Below are positions 36,483 to 43,952 of a DNA stretch of 64,000 nucleotides, piece by piece. The first letter of the stretch is position 1. Each line of letters begins with the position of its first letter. The notes beneath the pieces were generated by a model, which did not search any database, was not told the origin of the DNA, and worked only from the letters and a program-made list of their open reading frames with translations. Position numbers and translations under genes: made by a program. Source of the DNA: a virus; IMG/VR virus record IMGVR_UViG_3300025770_001492, positions 181,523-245,522 of that record; one strand, 5' to 3'.

Positions 36483-36992
36483 ATGGATTTTAAAAATTGG
36501 TTAAAACTGGAAAGTATTGACGAGAACACTTCCTTATCTGAGTGGTTTGAGAGCAACCTGTCGGAAGCAAAAGGAACCAGATATAGTGTAGAAGTCAACT
36601 ACAGGAGCAAAGCATCAGAAGCTTTGGACGCCTTTGCTAAGATTGCACTAGGTTATGTGAGTGCAGCTATGAAGAAAAACGATTACCACGTTAAGCATGT
36701 GTTTGATGAAAATCCAATGAGAATATTGGTGTCAAGTAGAAACTGGGACGATGGTGAATGGGTAGGTGTAGTTCACTTTAACCCAGATCACGGGTGTTTT
36801 GTTATATCTAAGAGCTTTTACAATAAATTAAGAAAGACAGTTTCCTTAAAAGGAAGTAAAAAATGCAGCGGAGACTCTGCGTCTGAAATAGCAAAAGATT
36901 TAAAGAATCTAATGCATTCTTTAAAAGATAAACCCGATAGACATAAAGAAAAGCTAAAGAGCGTTCCTTTGAAGCGTGGGCCTAAAAGATAA
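36483..36992 (+). CDS. Tagged protein of unknown function
   Basis: 169 residues beginning MDFKNWLKLESIDENTS. The start is ATG 36483, six bases after the previous stop. The body has RYSVEVNYRSKASEALDAF and WVGVVHFNPDHGCFVISKSF, and a basic C-terminal tail (KEKLKSVPLKRGPKR). No family recognised. The gene overlaps the Nudix gene by TAATG and forms a tagged pair with it. A head-internal nucleic-acid-binding protein is a reasonable guess. Confidence 0.6.
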   Translation: MDFKNWLKLESIDENTSLSEWFESNLSEAKGTRYSVEVNYRSKASEALDAFAKIALGYVSAAMKKNDYHVKHVFDENPMRILVSSRNWDDGEWVGVVHFNPDHGCFVISKSFYNKLRKTVSLKGSKKCSGDSASEIAKDLKNLMHSLKDKPDRHKEKLKSVPLKRGPKR

Positions 36993-37417
36993 TGCATATT
37001 TCGTTTATCAATTGGCTAGAGAACAGAAAATTGGATAACAGGGACACAGAGAAAACTGCTGGAATATTTTTTACTAATGGCAAAAAGGTTTTATTGCTTC
37101 AAAAACCAAACAAGAAGTGGCAATTGCCTGGGGGTCATGGAAAAAAAGGAGAAACCGCTCATGAAACCGCAAAAAGAGAATGTCTAGAAGAATGCGGAAG
37201 TGTAGAGGGTAAAAGTTTAGGATCAATAAAAAACGACAACTGGACTGCCTTCTTCTATAAAGTTGAAAAACTTTTTGACTGCAATTTAAGCGATGAGCAC
37301 ATAGACTGGGAATGGACTGACTTGGACAAGATCAAAGATATCAATTTGACAAAAAAGTTTAAAATCAATTTAGAAGAACATTTGAAATTTTTAAAATCCT
37401 TGAGAGAACGCTTTTGA
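36992..37417 (+). CDS. Nudix hydrolase with tag-like start
   Basis: The 141-residue protein has a complete Nudix box GGHGKKGETAHETAKRECLE followed by E-C-G near 46-68 (G-x5-E-x7-R-E-x-x-E-E-x-G), preceded by LLLQKPNKKWQLPGG. Nudix enzymes hydrolyse nucleoside diphosphates linked to other groups (capped RNA, dinucleotides, oxidised dNTPs). The first residues MHISFINWLENRK look like the shared tag, which a free Nudix enzyme would not need, so it may be packaged and delivered into the host. The convergent peptidase gene overlaps its end by 27 bp. Confidence 0.82.
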   Translation: MHISFINWLENRKLDNRDTEKTAGIFFTNGKKVLLLQKPNKKWQLPGGHGKKGETAHETAKRECLEECGSVEGKSLGSIKNDNWTAFFYKVEKLFDCNLSDEHIDWEWTDLDKIKDINLTKKFKINLEEHLKFLKSLRERF

Positions 37418-38008
37418 TGGAACCTGCTTTAGCTCAGGTATTCGAACAGCAATGTTATTCCAGTTTGTTTTGACCCAATTCATAAACTTGGCCTCAGCTT
37501 GTCTTGGTCCTGTTTCGTCTGTTCTTCCGAGAGTTTGTCTCTCTAATTCGTGTGTTGCTTCATGAACTATTGTGCTTGCTATTTCTAAAATAGCTTCAAG
37601 ACTATCTCCATGTTCCTGAACATGCCTTCTTATGTTGACCCGAATAGTGTCAGACGGATTGATTTGATTTAGATCTATGTCTGGAACATATTGCTTAATT
37701 ACCACATTGGGAATGCTATTTATTTTATTTGAATTCATCACATCGTCTCCAAATCTCATTCTTAATTTGTTTAGGACGGAAGATCCAATTTGTTTTTTAT
37801 CTTCAGAAGATGTATAAAGCCCATAAGCTCCAGAGTTCAGCGTTGCTATTGTGCTTATGTTTGCCAGCAAAGACTGATTAGTCATTGAATCGTACATCCT
37901 GACCAGTTTTACAGCATATTTAGCTTTGTCATAGGCTGCATCTATCTGAGATTCGTCAACATCTTCGGTGCCTATTGTGTTTAATTCGAGCCAATTTTTA
38001 AAATTCAT
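37391..38008 (-). CDS. Putative zincin metallopeptidase with tag-like start
   Basis: The 205-residue protein begins MNFKNWLELNTIGTEDVD, one of the clearest tags. ASTIVHEATHELERQTLGR near 148 contains H-E-x-x-H followed by E, the zinc site of metallopeptidases, and the nearby TDETGPRQAEAKFMNWVK could carry a third ligand. Before it is a domain of helix-rich sequence. I infer a packaged protease acting on a host or virion protein. A CATAAATA element lies 5 bases upstream of the ATG. Confidence 0.65.
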   Translation of the reverse strand: MNFKNWLELNTIGTEDVDESQIDAAYDKAKYAVKLVRMYDSMTNQSLLANISTIATLNSGAYGLYTSSEDKKQIGSSVLNKLRMRFGDDVMNSNKINSIPNVVIKQYVPDIDLNQINPSDTIRVNIRRHVQEHGDSLEAILEIASTIVHEATHELERQTLGRTDETGPRQAEAKFMNWVKTNWNNIAVRIPELKQVPSKAFSQGF

Positions 38009-38013
38009 ATAAT

Positions 38014-38021
38014 TATTTATG
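38014..38021 (-). promoter_or_regulatory. T4-late-like promoter element CATAAATA
   Basis: On the minus strand CATAAATA is followed by ATTAT and the ATG at 38008, a 5-base gap. With T4 spacing the RNA would begin at the ATG itself. The element overlaps the stop of the gene at 38017. Confidence 0.4.
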
Positions 38022-38511
38022 AATCAAGCCACAAATTTATAGAATTTATAGTTCGAGTATTTAAGCCTGCTTTTTTAAAATCATCTTCACTCGTGAAGCG
38101 ATCACTTTCTAAAAAAGACAACAAGATGTCACAGGTTTTTCTTCCTACGCCTTTAATTGACAATATCTCTTCTTCTGTGGCTTCGTTTATCTTGGCAAAT
38201 CTGTAAGAAGTTTTCCCACATCTATCCACTTGGACATCCGGTTCCAAATCAAAATCGTGAGCCTCTTCAGTTCTGCACTTAATACAAGTTGCGTTTCTTT
38301 CGCCATTTGGATCATTATCGACGTGTGGCATATACGGTTCGTTACAGCCTATGCATCGATCCTTAATCATTGGGTTTTCGCAATTTTCATAAAGCCCAAG
38401 TTCCTGAGCTTGCTTGACTAGCTCATCCAACGCCTTCGATGCTTCGGGATTGCTTACAATCTTGTCTGCTCTTTTTCCCGCTCTAAAATCCTTCCAATTC
38501 AACAAAGCCAT
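38017..38511 (-). CDS. Zinc-finger and helix-hairpin-helix protein
   Basis: The 164-residue protein starts MALLNWKDFRAGKRADK (weak tag). It has CENPMIKDRCIGC and CIKCRT, four cysteines spaced as a zinc finger near 44-80, and near its end EEILSIKGVGRKTCDILLSF, a helix-hairpin-helix of the type that binds DNA backbone. A DNA-binding or repair accessory role is likely. It ends 2 bp after the RmlA start region and precedes the metallopeptidase gene. Confidence 0.6.
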   Translation of the reverse strand: MALLNWKDFRAGKRADKIVSNPEASKALDELVKQAQELGLYENCENPMIKDRCIGCNEPYMPHVDNDPNGERNATCIKCRTEEAHDFDLEPDVQVDRCGKTSYRFAKINEATEEEILSIKGVGRKTCDILLSFLESDRFTSEDDFKKAGLNTRTINSINLWLDS

Positions 38512-38512
38512 A

Positions 38513-39244
38513 TTATTCTCCCTTTTGAAGTGATGCTATCTTGTTCGCAGCATTCAAATAGCCTTCAAAACATTCACCACAGTCGGCCCACCATCCGTCA
38601 ATTTTGTAGGCTTTCAATTGATCTCTTTTTAAGTAATAATTATTGACATCTGTGATCTCTAGCTCTCCACGATTACTGGGCTTTAGTCTGTCTATTAAAG
38701 ACCAAACCTCAGAGTCGTACATGTAGAGACCTGTGGCGATTAAATTTGACTTTGGTTGACTTGGTTTCTCTTCGATGGTTGCAACTTTACCATTTTCGCC
38801 CATCTCCACAACGCCGTAATGTTGTGGATTCTCAACCTCGGTCAAAAATACTCTGGCTCCTGATGGATCATTCGAAAACTCAGAGACTTGCTTTGAAAAG
38901 TCATTTTCGAATACGTTGTCGGCTAGTATCACACACATAGGGTCGTTGCCAACAAATTCACGAGCAAGCCCAAGTGCGTGAGCAATTCCATTGGCTTCTT
39001 GTTGGTATGTGTAGTGAAGTCGTTTTAGGCCGAATTCTTCTCCATTGCCCAATATTCGAAGAAATTCACCCGCAGAATTACCACCACATACTAACAGGAT
39101 GTCATCAATTCCCGAATCAACCAATGATTGTATTGGATAATATATCATTGGTTTGTTATAAACTGGGAGCAAGCACTTGTTCGTTACATGGGTCAAAGGC
39201 CACAATCTCGTTCCTAAGCCGCCAGCTAGAATTACACCCTTCAT
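38513..39244 (-). CDS. rmlA: Glucose-1-phosphate thymidylyltransferase
   Basis: The 243-residue protein has the nucleotide-binding loop MKGVILAGGLGTRLWPLT, KCLLPVYNKPMIYYPIQ near 25, YTYQQEANGIAHALGLA near 77 and EKPSQPKSNLIATGLYMYD near 160. It makes dTDP-glucose, the first step to dTDP-rhamnose and related sugars. GGAGA lies 5 bases before ATG 39244, so that start is preferred over the upstream 39256. It is shorter than bacterial RmlA (about 290), consistent with the short RfbA-type phage versions. RmlB-D are not in the window. Confidence 0.9.
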   Translation of the reverse strand: MKGVILAGGLGTRLWPLTHVTNKCLLPVYNKPMIYYPIQSLVDSGIDDILLVCGGNSAGEFLRILGNGEEFGLKRLHYTYQQEANGIAHALGLAREFVGNDPMCVILADNVFENDFSKQVSEFSNDPSGARVFLTEVENPQHYGVVEMGENGKVATIEEKPSQPKSNLIATGLYMYDSEVWSLIDRLKPSNRGELEITDVNNYYLKRDQLKAYKIDGWWADCGECFEGYLNAANKIASLQKGE

Positions 39245-39266
39245 ATTTTTCTCCATTGTAGATATA

Positions 39267-39443
39267 TCAACTAATAGAGTGTACTGAAATTAAGAATTTA
39301 AATATTTTATCGCTTACCACTTCAACTAGTCGGCGGATTAAGGCTGGGTTCATGTAGTTCCCAGTTATTGATTCGAAGTCCTTTGTGCAATTTAAAACTC
39401 CATCTACGTCTAGAAATATAACTTTCACCGTTTTATCTCGCAT
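39267..39443 (-). pseudogene. Truncated HAD-superfamily protein
   Basis: 58 codons beginning MRDKTVKVIFLDVDGVLNC, the D-x-D-G-V-L-N motif of HAD hydrolases, then PALIRRLVEVVSDK and an abrupt end. The usual motifs II-IV are missing, so this is a remnant or an unusually short protein. It overlaps the previous gene by 11 bp. Position before rmlA suggests it once belonged to the sugar or RNA-repair gene set. Confidence 0.5.
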
Positions 39444-39780
39444 GAACAGAAGGATTTTCTGCCAACTCAACCACTTCAACCCTAAAGTCTACATAATCTT
39501 TTACTTTATTCTGCCATTCGAAAAAACGGATGTTCCAGCCTCTTTCTTCAACAAATTCCACATCTTGTTCTGTTAAGAAACAACATCCGTTTGGCATCCA
39601 CTCTTTTGAAAGATTCCTTTTCATCCATTTTTGACACACTTCTTCAGTTTTGAACAAAGGAACAACAGTTCGTCCTTCGAACTCATACACTACCAGCGGC
39701 ACCCAAGCCTCTTTGCCACATTCATTTTGTATATCCAGATAAGACATATCTCCAGCGGTTGTTACTGCGGCTATAAACAT
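39433..39780 (-). CDS. Hypothetical protein
   Basis: 115 residues starting MFIAAVTTAGDMSYLDIQNE, chosen because GGAG lies 7 bases before ATG 39780. It has ECGKEAWVPLVVYEFEGRTV, a helix WMKRNLSKEW and repeated aromatic residues near the end. The sequence is compact and strand-rich. No family recognised. Its end overlaps the truncated HAD gene. Confidence 0.55.
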   Translation of the reverse strand: MFIAAVTTAGDMSYLDIQNECGKEAWVPLVVYEFEGRTVVPLFKTEEVCQKWMKRNLSKEWMPNGCCFLTEQDVEFVEERGWNIRFFEWQNKVKDYVDFRVEVVELAENPSVHAR

Positions 39781-39793
39781 AATCAAACTCCAT

Positions 39794-40906
39794 TTACGAT
39801 TTTGGTGGTAGAACTGCATTCAGGGACTTTTGGTACTCGCCAGTCAAAAGCTTTTCTCGACCACATAGGCAGATTGGAATGACTTTTCTGGGGTCATCCA
39901 ATCCTTTGTCGTCGATACAGTAAGACAAAGTTGGTTCAATCCAGTTTGTGTCACCGTTGATTCTTTCAACTTCTCGAAGAAGAATTTTTTCCATAACTGC
40001 TCTGGATGGGCGAGGACAGTAAATTTCATGAGCAAACCGAGAAGCTAAGGCACCGCTCATGCTATTCTTGAATAAATTCAGATCATTCACTGTGGCCAAG
40101 CAAAGCATTTTCACATTTCTAGCCTTGTTTCCAATCCTGAAGTTCGTTCTTCGAATTTCTGCCCTATGATCCAAGATACCCAGTAGCCACCTGAGGTGAT
40201 TCTCTGGGGCTTTTTCTATTTCTTCCACAATCAATACTGGCGGAATAAACTCCGATTCTAAGAGCAATTTAGAAACACCTGCCTCAGTCATGCTGGTTGC
40301 GTCAAACTTGATAAACGCTTCATTTTCTGGCCCAAGCATTTTGCTTACTGAAATCAGAATGTCAGATTTTCCGCAACCAGGCGGGCCGTGTAAAACACAG
40401 TGAAATCTATTCTTCATGTTGGAGTCTTTAAATGCTTCCAATGCTGAATAAACTATATTTACATGGTGCTTTCTTTCGTAGATGTGATCAAAAAACCCAT
40501 TTTTTTCAAGCTCTATTTGACCATAGTCTTTTGGCTGGTTGTTTTTTTTGGACTCTTTGTCCTTTTTCGTCGCAATGCCTAAAAGATCACTAGCAGACTT
40601 AATTTTCCACGGAAACTTACCATAGGCAGAAGATTTAGACTTTTCATCTATCGCAGAAACAATTTTAGCCCACTGTGAATCTTTGGTGCTTGCGAAGCCC
40701 CTGCTTCGATCAAACTTTATTGTTTTGGACCACTTCCACACGCCATCGAAGATTTGAGGACCTTTGCTAGAAGCTACAGAATAGGACCAATTCCTTCCAC
40801 GATTTCCAGACAAGGATCTCTCAATCAGTTTTTTGACAGATTCTTCAATTTTTTGACTATTCGTTCTCTGTGTGCAAGATCTCTCAAGCACGATTTTGTA
40901 CGACAT
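39794..40906 (-). CDS. AAA-type ATPase
   Basis: The 370-residue protein has Walker A in CVLHGPPGCGKSDILIS near 180, Walker B in PPVLIVEEIEKAPENH near 228, a sensor-1 like LCLATVNDLN near 270 and the arginine phrase LASRFAHEI near 290. The motif order is that of RuvB-, Rubisco-activase- or MoxR-like AAA proteins. The first 150 residues are lysine-rich and could bind a partner. GGAG precedes ATG 40906. A role in protein remodelling or genome packaging is possible; nothing here assigns it. Confidence 0.8.
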   Translation of the reverse strand: MSYKIVLERSCTQRTNSQKIEESVKKLIERSLSGNRGRNWSYSVASSKGPQIFDGVWKWSKTIKFDRSRGFASTKDSQWAKIVSAIDEKSKSSAYGKFPWKIKSASDLLGIATKKDKESKKNNQPKDYGQIELEKNGFFDHIYERKHHVNIVYSALEAFKDSNMKNRFHCVLHGPPGCGKSDILISVSKMLGPENEAFIKFDATSMTEAGVSKLLLESEFIPPVLIVEEIEKAPENHLRWLLGILDHRAEIRRTNFRIGNKARNVKMLCLATVNDLNLFKNSMSGALASRFAHEIYCPRPSRAVMEKILLREVERINGDTNWIEPTLSYCIDDKGLDDPRKVIPICLCGREKLLTGEYQKSLNAVLPPKS

Positions 40907-40986
40907 GTTCCACTCCAAGTCTCAATAGTTGAAAGATTTCACTTACATCATACTGAAAATTTTGGAGGTGTAAATCAAAAATCTTG

Positions 40987-41427
40987 CTAATCGATAATGA
41001 TTTCTACGCCATCCATCGGATCTTCATTTAAGAGAACATCTTCTTGAGAATCTTGGACAGGCTGTCCTTCATTGAGTTTTTTTTCGGTTTCGTCCACCAC
41101 AACCTGCTCTACAGTTCCTTCGGTAGTCACCACATCTGGTTGGTCCATGATTAATTTGTCGGTCATTTTATCTTTCCTTTCTGGATGCGAAATTGTTTTA
41201 ACCAAGCGAGCTTCATTCTTTTTTACCAACAGCATGAAGTAATTGTCGCCTCGCCATTCTCCGTTTACAGGAACACGTCTTGCTCCATCAAAGGATGCTT
41301 TTGGGAGATCAAGTGTCCCTTTTGTGTTATTTCTATATAGATACTCGCCGTCACCTCTTAAGGCGTGTTCTAGCTTTTTTTTTCTAGCGGCTTTAGCCTC
41401 ATATTGATTTTTAAGTTTTCTTTTCAT
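40987..41427 (-). CDS. Hypothetical protein with basic N terminus and acidic tail
   Basis: 146 residues. The start MKRKLKNQYEAKAARKKKLE is strongly basic; the middle has YRNNTKGTLDLPKASFDGARR and FMLLVKKNEARLVK; the C-terminal 50 residues are acidic and disordered (EDVLLNEDPMDGVEIIID). No family recognised. It lies directly upstream of the AAA ATPase on the same strand. Divergent from the gene at 41536. Confidence 0.55.
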   Translation of the reverse strand: MKRKLKNQYEAKAARKKKLEHALRGDGEYLYRNNTKGTLDLPKASFDGARRVPVNGEWRGDNYFMLLVKKNEARLVKTISHPERKDKMTDKLIMDQPDVVTTEGTVEQVVVDETEKKLNEGQPVQDSQEDVLLNEDPMDGVEIIID

Positions 41428-41535
41428 TCTTCATTCTCTCTTTCTGTGAATTCTTGTTCAAAAATTCTATTTACTTATTCTTTTAATGTAGTTAGAATTC
41501 AAACTTATTTAGAAGATTTCAAGGATAATGGAAAA

Positions 41536-41931
41536 ATGAGCAAAAAAAATCATCCGCATAAATGGGTAAATATCTATCCTCAAGGCACGAAAGAGGGAGA
41601 CGAGGAACAAAAGTTCTTTATCGCACTGGCTCGTCATCCTAAGTATGTGTGGAGAAGCACTTCTGCTCTTGCAAAGGAGTCGGGTCTCTCGTCGGAAAGA
41701 GTTGATGAGATCATAGTCAAATATTATAACAAGGGAATGATATTTCAAAATCCGAAGAATGAAGACCAGTGGGGATATTGGGAGCGTTGTCCATCATCTT
41801 TTTACGACAATAAGAAAAATTCTATAGCAAAAGTAGATCAGGAATCTAGAATAGACAGTGTTTCGTCAGCAATTTGGGACTGGTCCACGGTTTCTAAGAT
41901 TACTGCCGAACATCACCGTGGTCTTATCTAA
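41536..41931 (+). CDS. Winged-helix-like DNA-binding protein
   Basis: 131 residues from ATG 41536 (the open frame upstream to 41404 lacks coding style). FIALARHPKYVWRSTSALAK near 32, then ESGLSSERVDEIIVKYYNKG and MIFQNPKNEDQWGYWERC, read as a winged helix-turn-helix with a C-terminal wing. A regulator or replication accessory is possible. A strong hairpin terminator follows 55 bp downstream. Confidence 0.62.
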   Translation: MSKKNHPHKWVNIYPQGTKEGDEEQKFFIALARHPKYVWRSTSALAKESGLSSERVDEIIVKYYNKGMIFQNPKNEDQWGYWERCPSSFYDNKKNSIAKVDQESRIDSVSSAIWDWSTVSKITAEHHRGLI

Positions 41932-41985
41932 CAGACGAGCACCCGATGCGATCAGCACGGCTAATCACTCAACATCTCATAAAAA

Positions 41986-42013
41986 GAAAAAGCCCGCTAT
42001 AGCGGGCTTTTTC
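41986..42013. terminator. Bidirectional terminator, perfect palindrome
   Basis: GAAAAAGCCCGCTA joined directly to TAGCGGGCTTTTTC makes a 28-base perfect palindrome with A and T runs on its flanks. It lies between convergent genes ending at 41931 and 42039 and would stop both. Confidence 0.9.
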
Positions 42014-42038
42014 AATATAAAAACAAATGAACTTATGA

Positions 42039-42281
42039 TTATTTTTTTGTTCTTCCCATTTGTGCTGCGTCGAGATCGTGAGTTGATTTTTTAGGAGCAA
42101 CCCAGAGATTCGGGTATTGTGCAGAGAAGTATGCAGGAGGATAATTTGCACTCCATCCTGTTCTTGCACGATTTTCGTCCGTGGTCTTTTCAGACGTTGG
42201 CTCTTCTACAACAAAGTTAGTTTCGAACGGTACAGGTAAAGAATTATCGTCTGCCCACTGTGTGAATGTCTTTAAACTCAT
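42039..42281 (-). CDS. Tagged small protein
   Basis: 80 residues beginning MSLKTFTQWADDNSLPVPFE, a variant of the shared tag (L-K-x-F-x-x-W). The rest is polar with proline, tyrosine and tryptophan (GWSANYPPAYFSAQYPNLW). GAGG lies 9 bases before the ATG. Function unknown; a head-associated role is suggested by the tag only. Confidence 0.5.
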   Translation of the reverse strand: MSLKTFTQWADDNSLPVPFETNFVVEEPTSEKTTDENRARTGWSANYPPAYFSAQYPNLWVAPKKSTHDLDAAQMGRTKK

Positions 42282-42391
42282 AATATTTTCCTCTGCAAAT
42301 AGTATTGCTGACTTATCTTATATAGTTTCCTCCATTGATTTTTTTATTTTTCTTATTTAAAATCAATGTCGTATTTCAAGGTATTTATGAT

Positions 42392-43069
42392 ATGAGTGAC
42401 AAAAATATTAAACAAAATATTCGTTTGATACCAATTGATCCAGAAGATAAGCATTCTGGAGCATTGGCCAAAAACGTCCATTGTAAGTGCGAGTTTTGCA
42501 ATAAGACATCATTGTTTGACTCCTTTTCTATTGAAATCTGTGAAAGGATGTCGGGAAACTCCTTCTATTGCCCGTTTTGCTTGAGGAATGGATACGATAA
42601 AAAAAACAACAAACACATTTTAATTTTAAGCTTTAAAGCTATATCTGCACATTGGTTCTACAAACTGCACAAGGGAAGAAATGAAATATGGCTTTCTGAA
42701 ATTAAGGATCAATTAAAAAAACATGAAGCCGTTGGTCTCATGAATCCGGCGTTCAATTATGACCCAGAAACCTTTCTTTGGTTTATCGATTTCTCCAAAG
42801 TTGGAAAAGGAAAAAGAGTAAAGCTGTCCGAGGTGCTTTTTACCGTTGATTCAATGATGCCTTGTTTCGGTTTAGAGAAACATGTTTCTCTAAATTCGAT
42901 CAAGTTACTCAGAGACAAATATAGAGACGCCATTGAAAAGTTTCATTCCAAACGATACAGGCCGAAAAATAGGCCACAATTAATTCCAACTCTGTCCTTG
43001 GCAGGCCAGTCAAAGAGCAGTTCTAGCTTGAGAAACTTTTCTATGGATAATTTGAAAATTAAATTGTAA
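42392..43069 (+). CDS. Zinc-binding protein, unknown
   Basis: 225 residues from ATG 42392. HCKCEFCNKTSLFDSF near 32 and YCPFCLRNGYDKKN near 60 supply two C-x-x-C pairs, a treble-clef or ribbon. After that comes a longer domain (ISAHWFYKLHKGRNEIWLSE, then LLRDKYRDAIEKFHSKRYRP) and a basic tail. No family recognised. AAGG precedes the ATG. Confidence 0.58.
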   Translation: MSDKNIKQNIRLIPIDPEDKHSGALAKNVHCKCEFCNKTSLFDSFSIEICERMSGNSFYCPFCLRNGYDKKNNKHILILSFKAISAHWFYKLHKGRNEIWLSEIKDQLKKHEAVGLMNPAFNYDPETFLWFIDFSKVGKGKRVKLSEVLFTVDSMMPCFGLEKHVSLNSIKLLRDKYRDAIEKFHSKRYRPKNRPQLIPTLSLAGQSKSSSSLRNFSMDNLKIKL

Positions 43070-43147
43070 ATCACGTTGACTAATCTTAATTTAATCACTA
43101 AAGTAAAAAACATACAAACTAAGGACTCTTTTTTAGGAGAAAACCAC

Positions 43148-43387
43148 ATGAGTCAAATGCCAGTAAAAGTTTCTACACGTACCGTGGAAGGAGCTTCTGT
43201 TTATGAAGCAACTGTACAAATTCCAGAAATTCGACCAACTAAGTTAGTTCGAAAAGCAGATGGCTCAACGAGATTCCCATCTCGCAGTGCCGCTCTAACT
43301 TCTGCCCGAAGCCTTGCTAAAAAGCTTGGATATGTTGATGGAGTTGAAGACACTGGTAATACTGCCAAGAACAGAAAAACCAAGTAA
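43148..43387 (+). CDS. Small basic protein, unknown
   Basis: 79 residues from ATG 43148 with AGGAG 7 bases upstream. The sequence MSQMPVKVSTRTVEGASVYE, then IRPTKLVRKADGSTRFPSRS and SARSLAKKLGYVDGV looks like a compact alpha/beta domain with basic surfaces, typical of small phage nucleic-acid-binding proteins. No family recognised. A terminator hairpin follows. Confidence 0.6.
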   Translation: MSQMPVKVSTRTVEGASVYEATVQIPEIRPTKLVRKADGSTRFPSRSAALTSARSLAKKLGYVDGVEDTGNTAKNRKTK

Positions 43388-43447
43388 TTAATATGCCTCC
43401 TATCATGTTGGACTCGATGGCATCATGCACTCGGATTCAAATATGAG

Positions 43448-43482
43448 AAAAAGACAAGCTCTTTGAGCTTGTCTTTTTTTTT
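43448..43482 (+). terminator. Rho-independent terminator
   Basis: AAAAAGACAAGCTC and GAGCTTGTCTTTTT form a 14-bp stem with a 3-base loop and a run of T. The 43388-43541 gap otherwise shows only a short non-convincing frame. Confidence 0.9.
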
Positions 43483-43541
43483 GCTAAAATCTCACTACAG
43501 TTTTATTATTTTTTGCACTCATGGTGCATAGGTTATTTTGT

Positions 43542-43772
43542 CTACGGCCTGCCTAACGCTTTCAACACGGCTTGTCTTCTTTTTCTTTCTACTTCTCTTC
43601 TCTTTTTAGAAAGTCCGCTAACGCTTAAAGATTGAGACGACACATTGTTTTGAAGGGCTTGTTGTCGTATTTGAGCAGGCGAGGAACCATTGCTCAAAAC
43701 CCCCCTTTTTGCAGGACCAGCTATTGGCCTTCTTCCTACTCCTCTTTTCCCTTTTCCGCAACCACATCCCAT
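43542..43772 (-). CDS. Small arginine-rich protein starting MGCGCGKGKR
   Basis: 76 residues, MGCGCGKGKRGVGRRPIAGP at the start, a Ser/Gln-rich middle and a basic helix KKRREVERKRRQAVLKALGR at the end. The C-G-C-G tip plus basic helix recalls small phage DNA-binding or virion proteins. GGAGG lies 6 bases before the ATG. No family recognised. Confidence 0.55.
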   Translation of the reverse strand: MGCGCGKGKRGVGRRPIAGPAKRGVLSNGSSPAQIRQQALQNNVSSQSLSVSGLSKKRREVERKRRQAVLKALGRP

Positions 43773-43782
43773 TTTTCACCTC

Positions 43783-43908
43783 CTAAAGAAAGACTTTTTT
43801 AATTGCTGGCTTGATTTTTTGCTTGATTCGCAACTTTTTTTTTCTACATCCGCAAGGTTTGCGTTTTTTTTGAGTTGGTCTTACTTTTTTAACTTTGACA
43901 ATACTCAT
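43783..43908 (-). CDS. Very small lysine/arginine-rich protein
   Basis: 41 residues, MSIVKVKKVRPTQKKRKPCG then CRKKKLRIKQKIKPAIKKVF. About half the residues are basic, with a C-G-C pair as in the protein just downstream. Probably neutralises DNA or RNA. There is no clear ribosome site; TATATAATTTTATG precedes the start, again consistent with a near-leaderless late message. Confidence 0.45.
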   Translation of the reverse strand: MSIVKVKKVRPTQKKRKPCGCRKKKLRIKQKIKPAIKKVFL

Positions 43909-43952
43909 AAAATTATATAGAATTTATTAGTTATTATTCTAAGGAGCCAAAG

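Noticed and set aside
43389-43447. 17-codon frame MPPIMLDSMASC
   Set aside because: Too short, weak ribosome site, no context; the gap is better described by the terminator.
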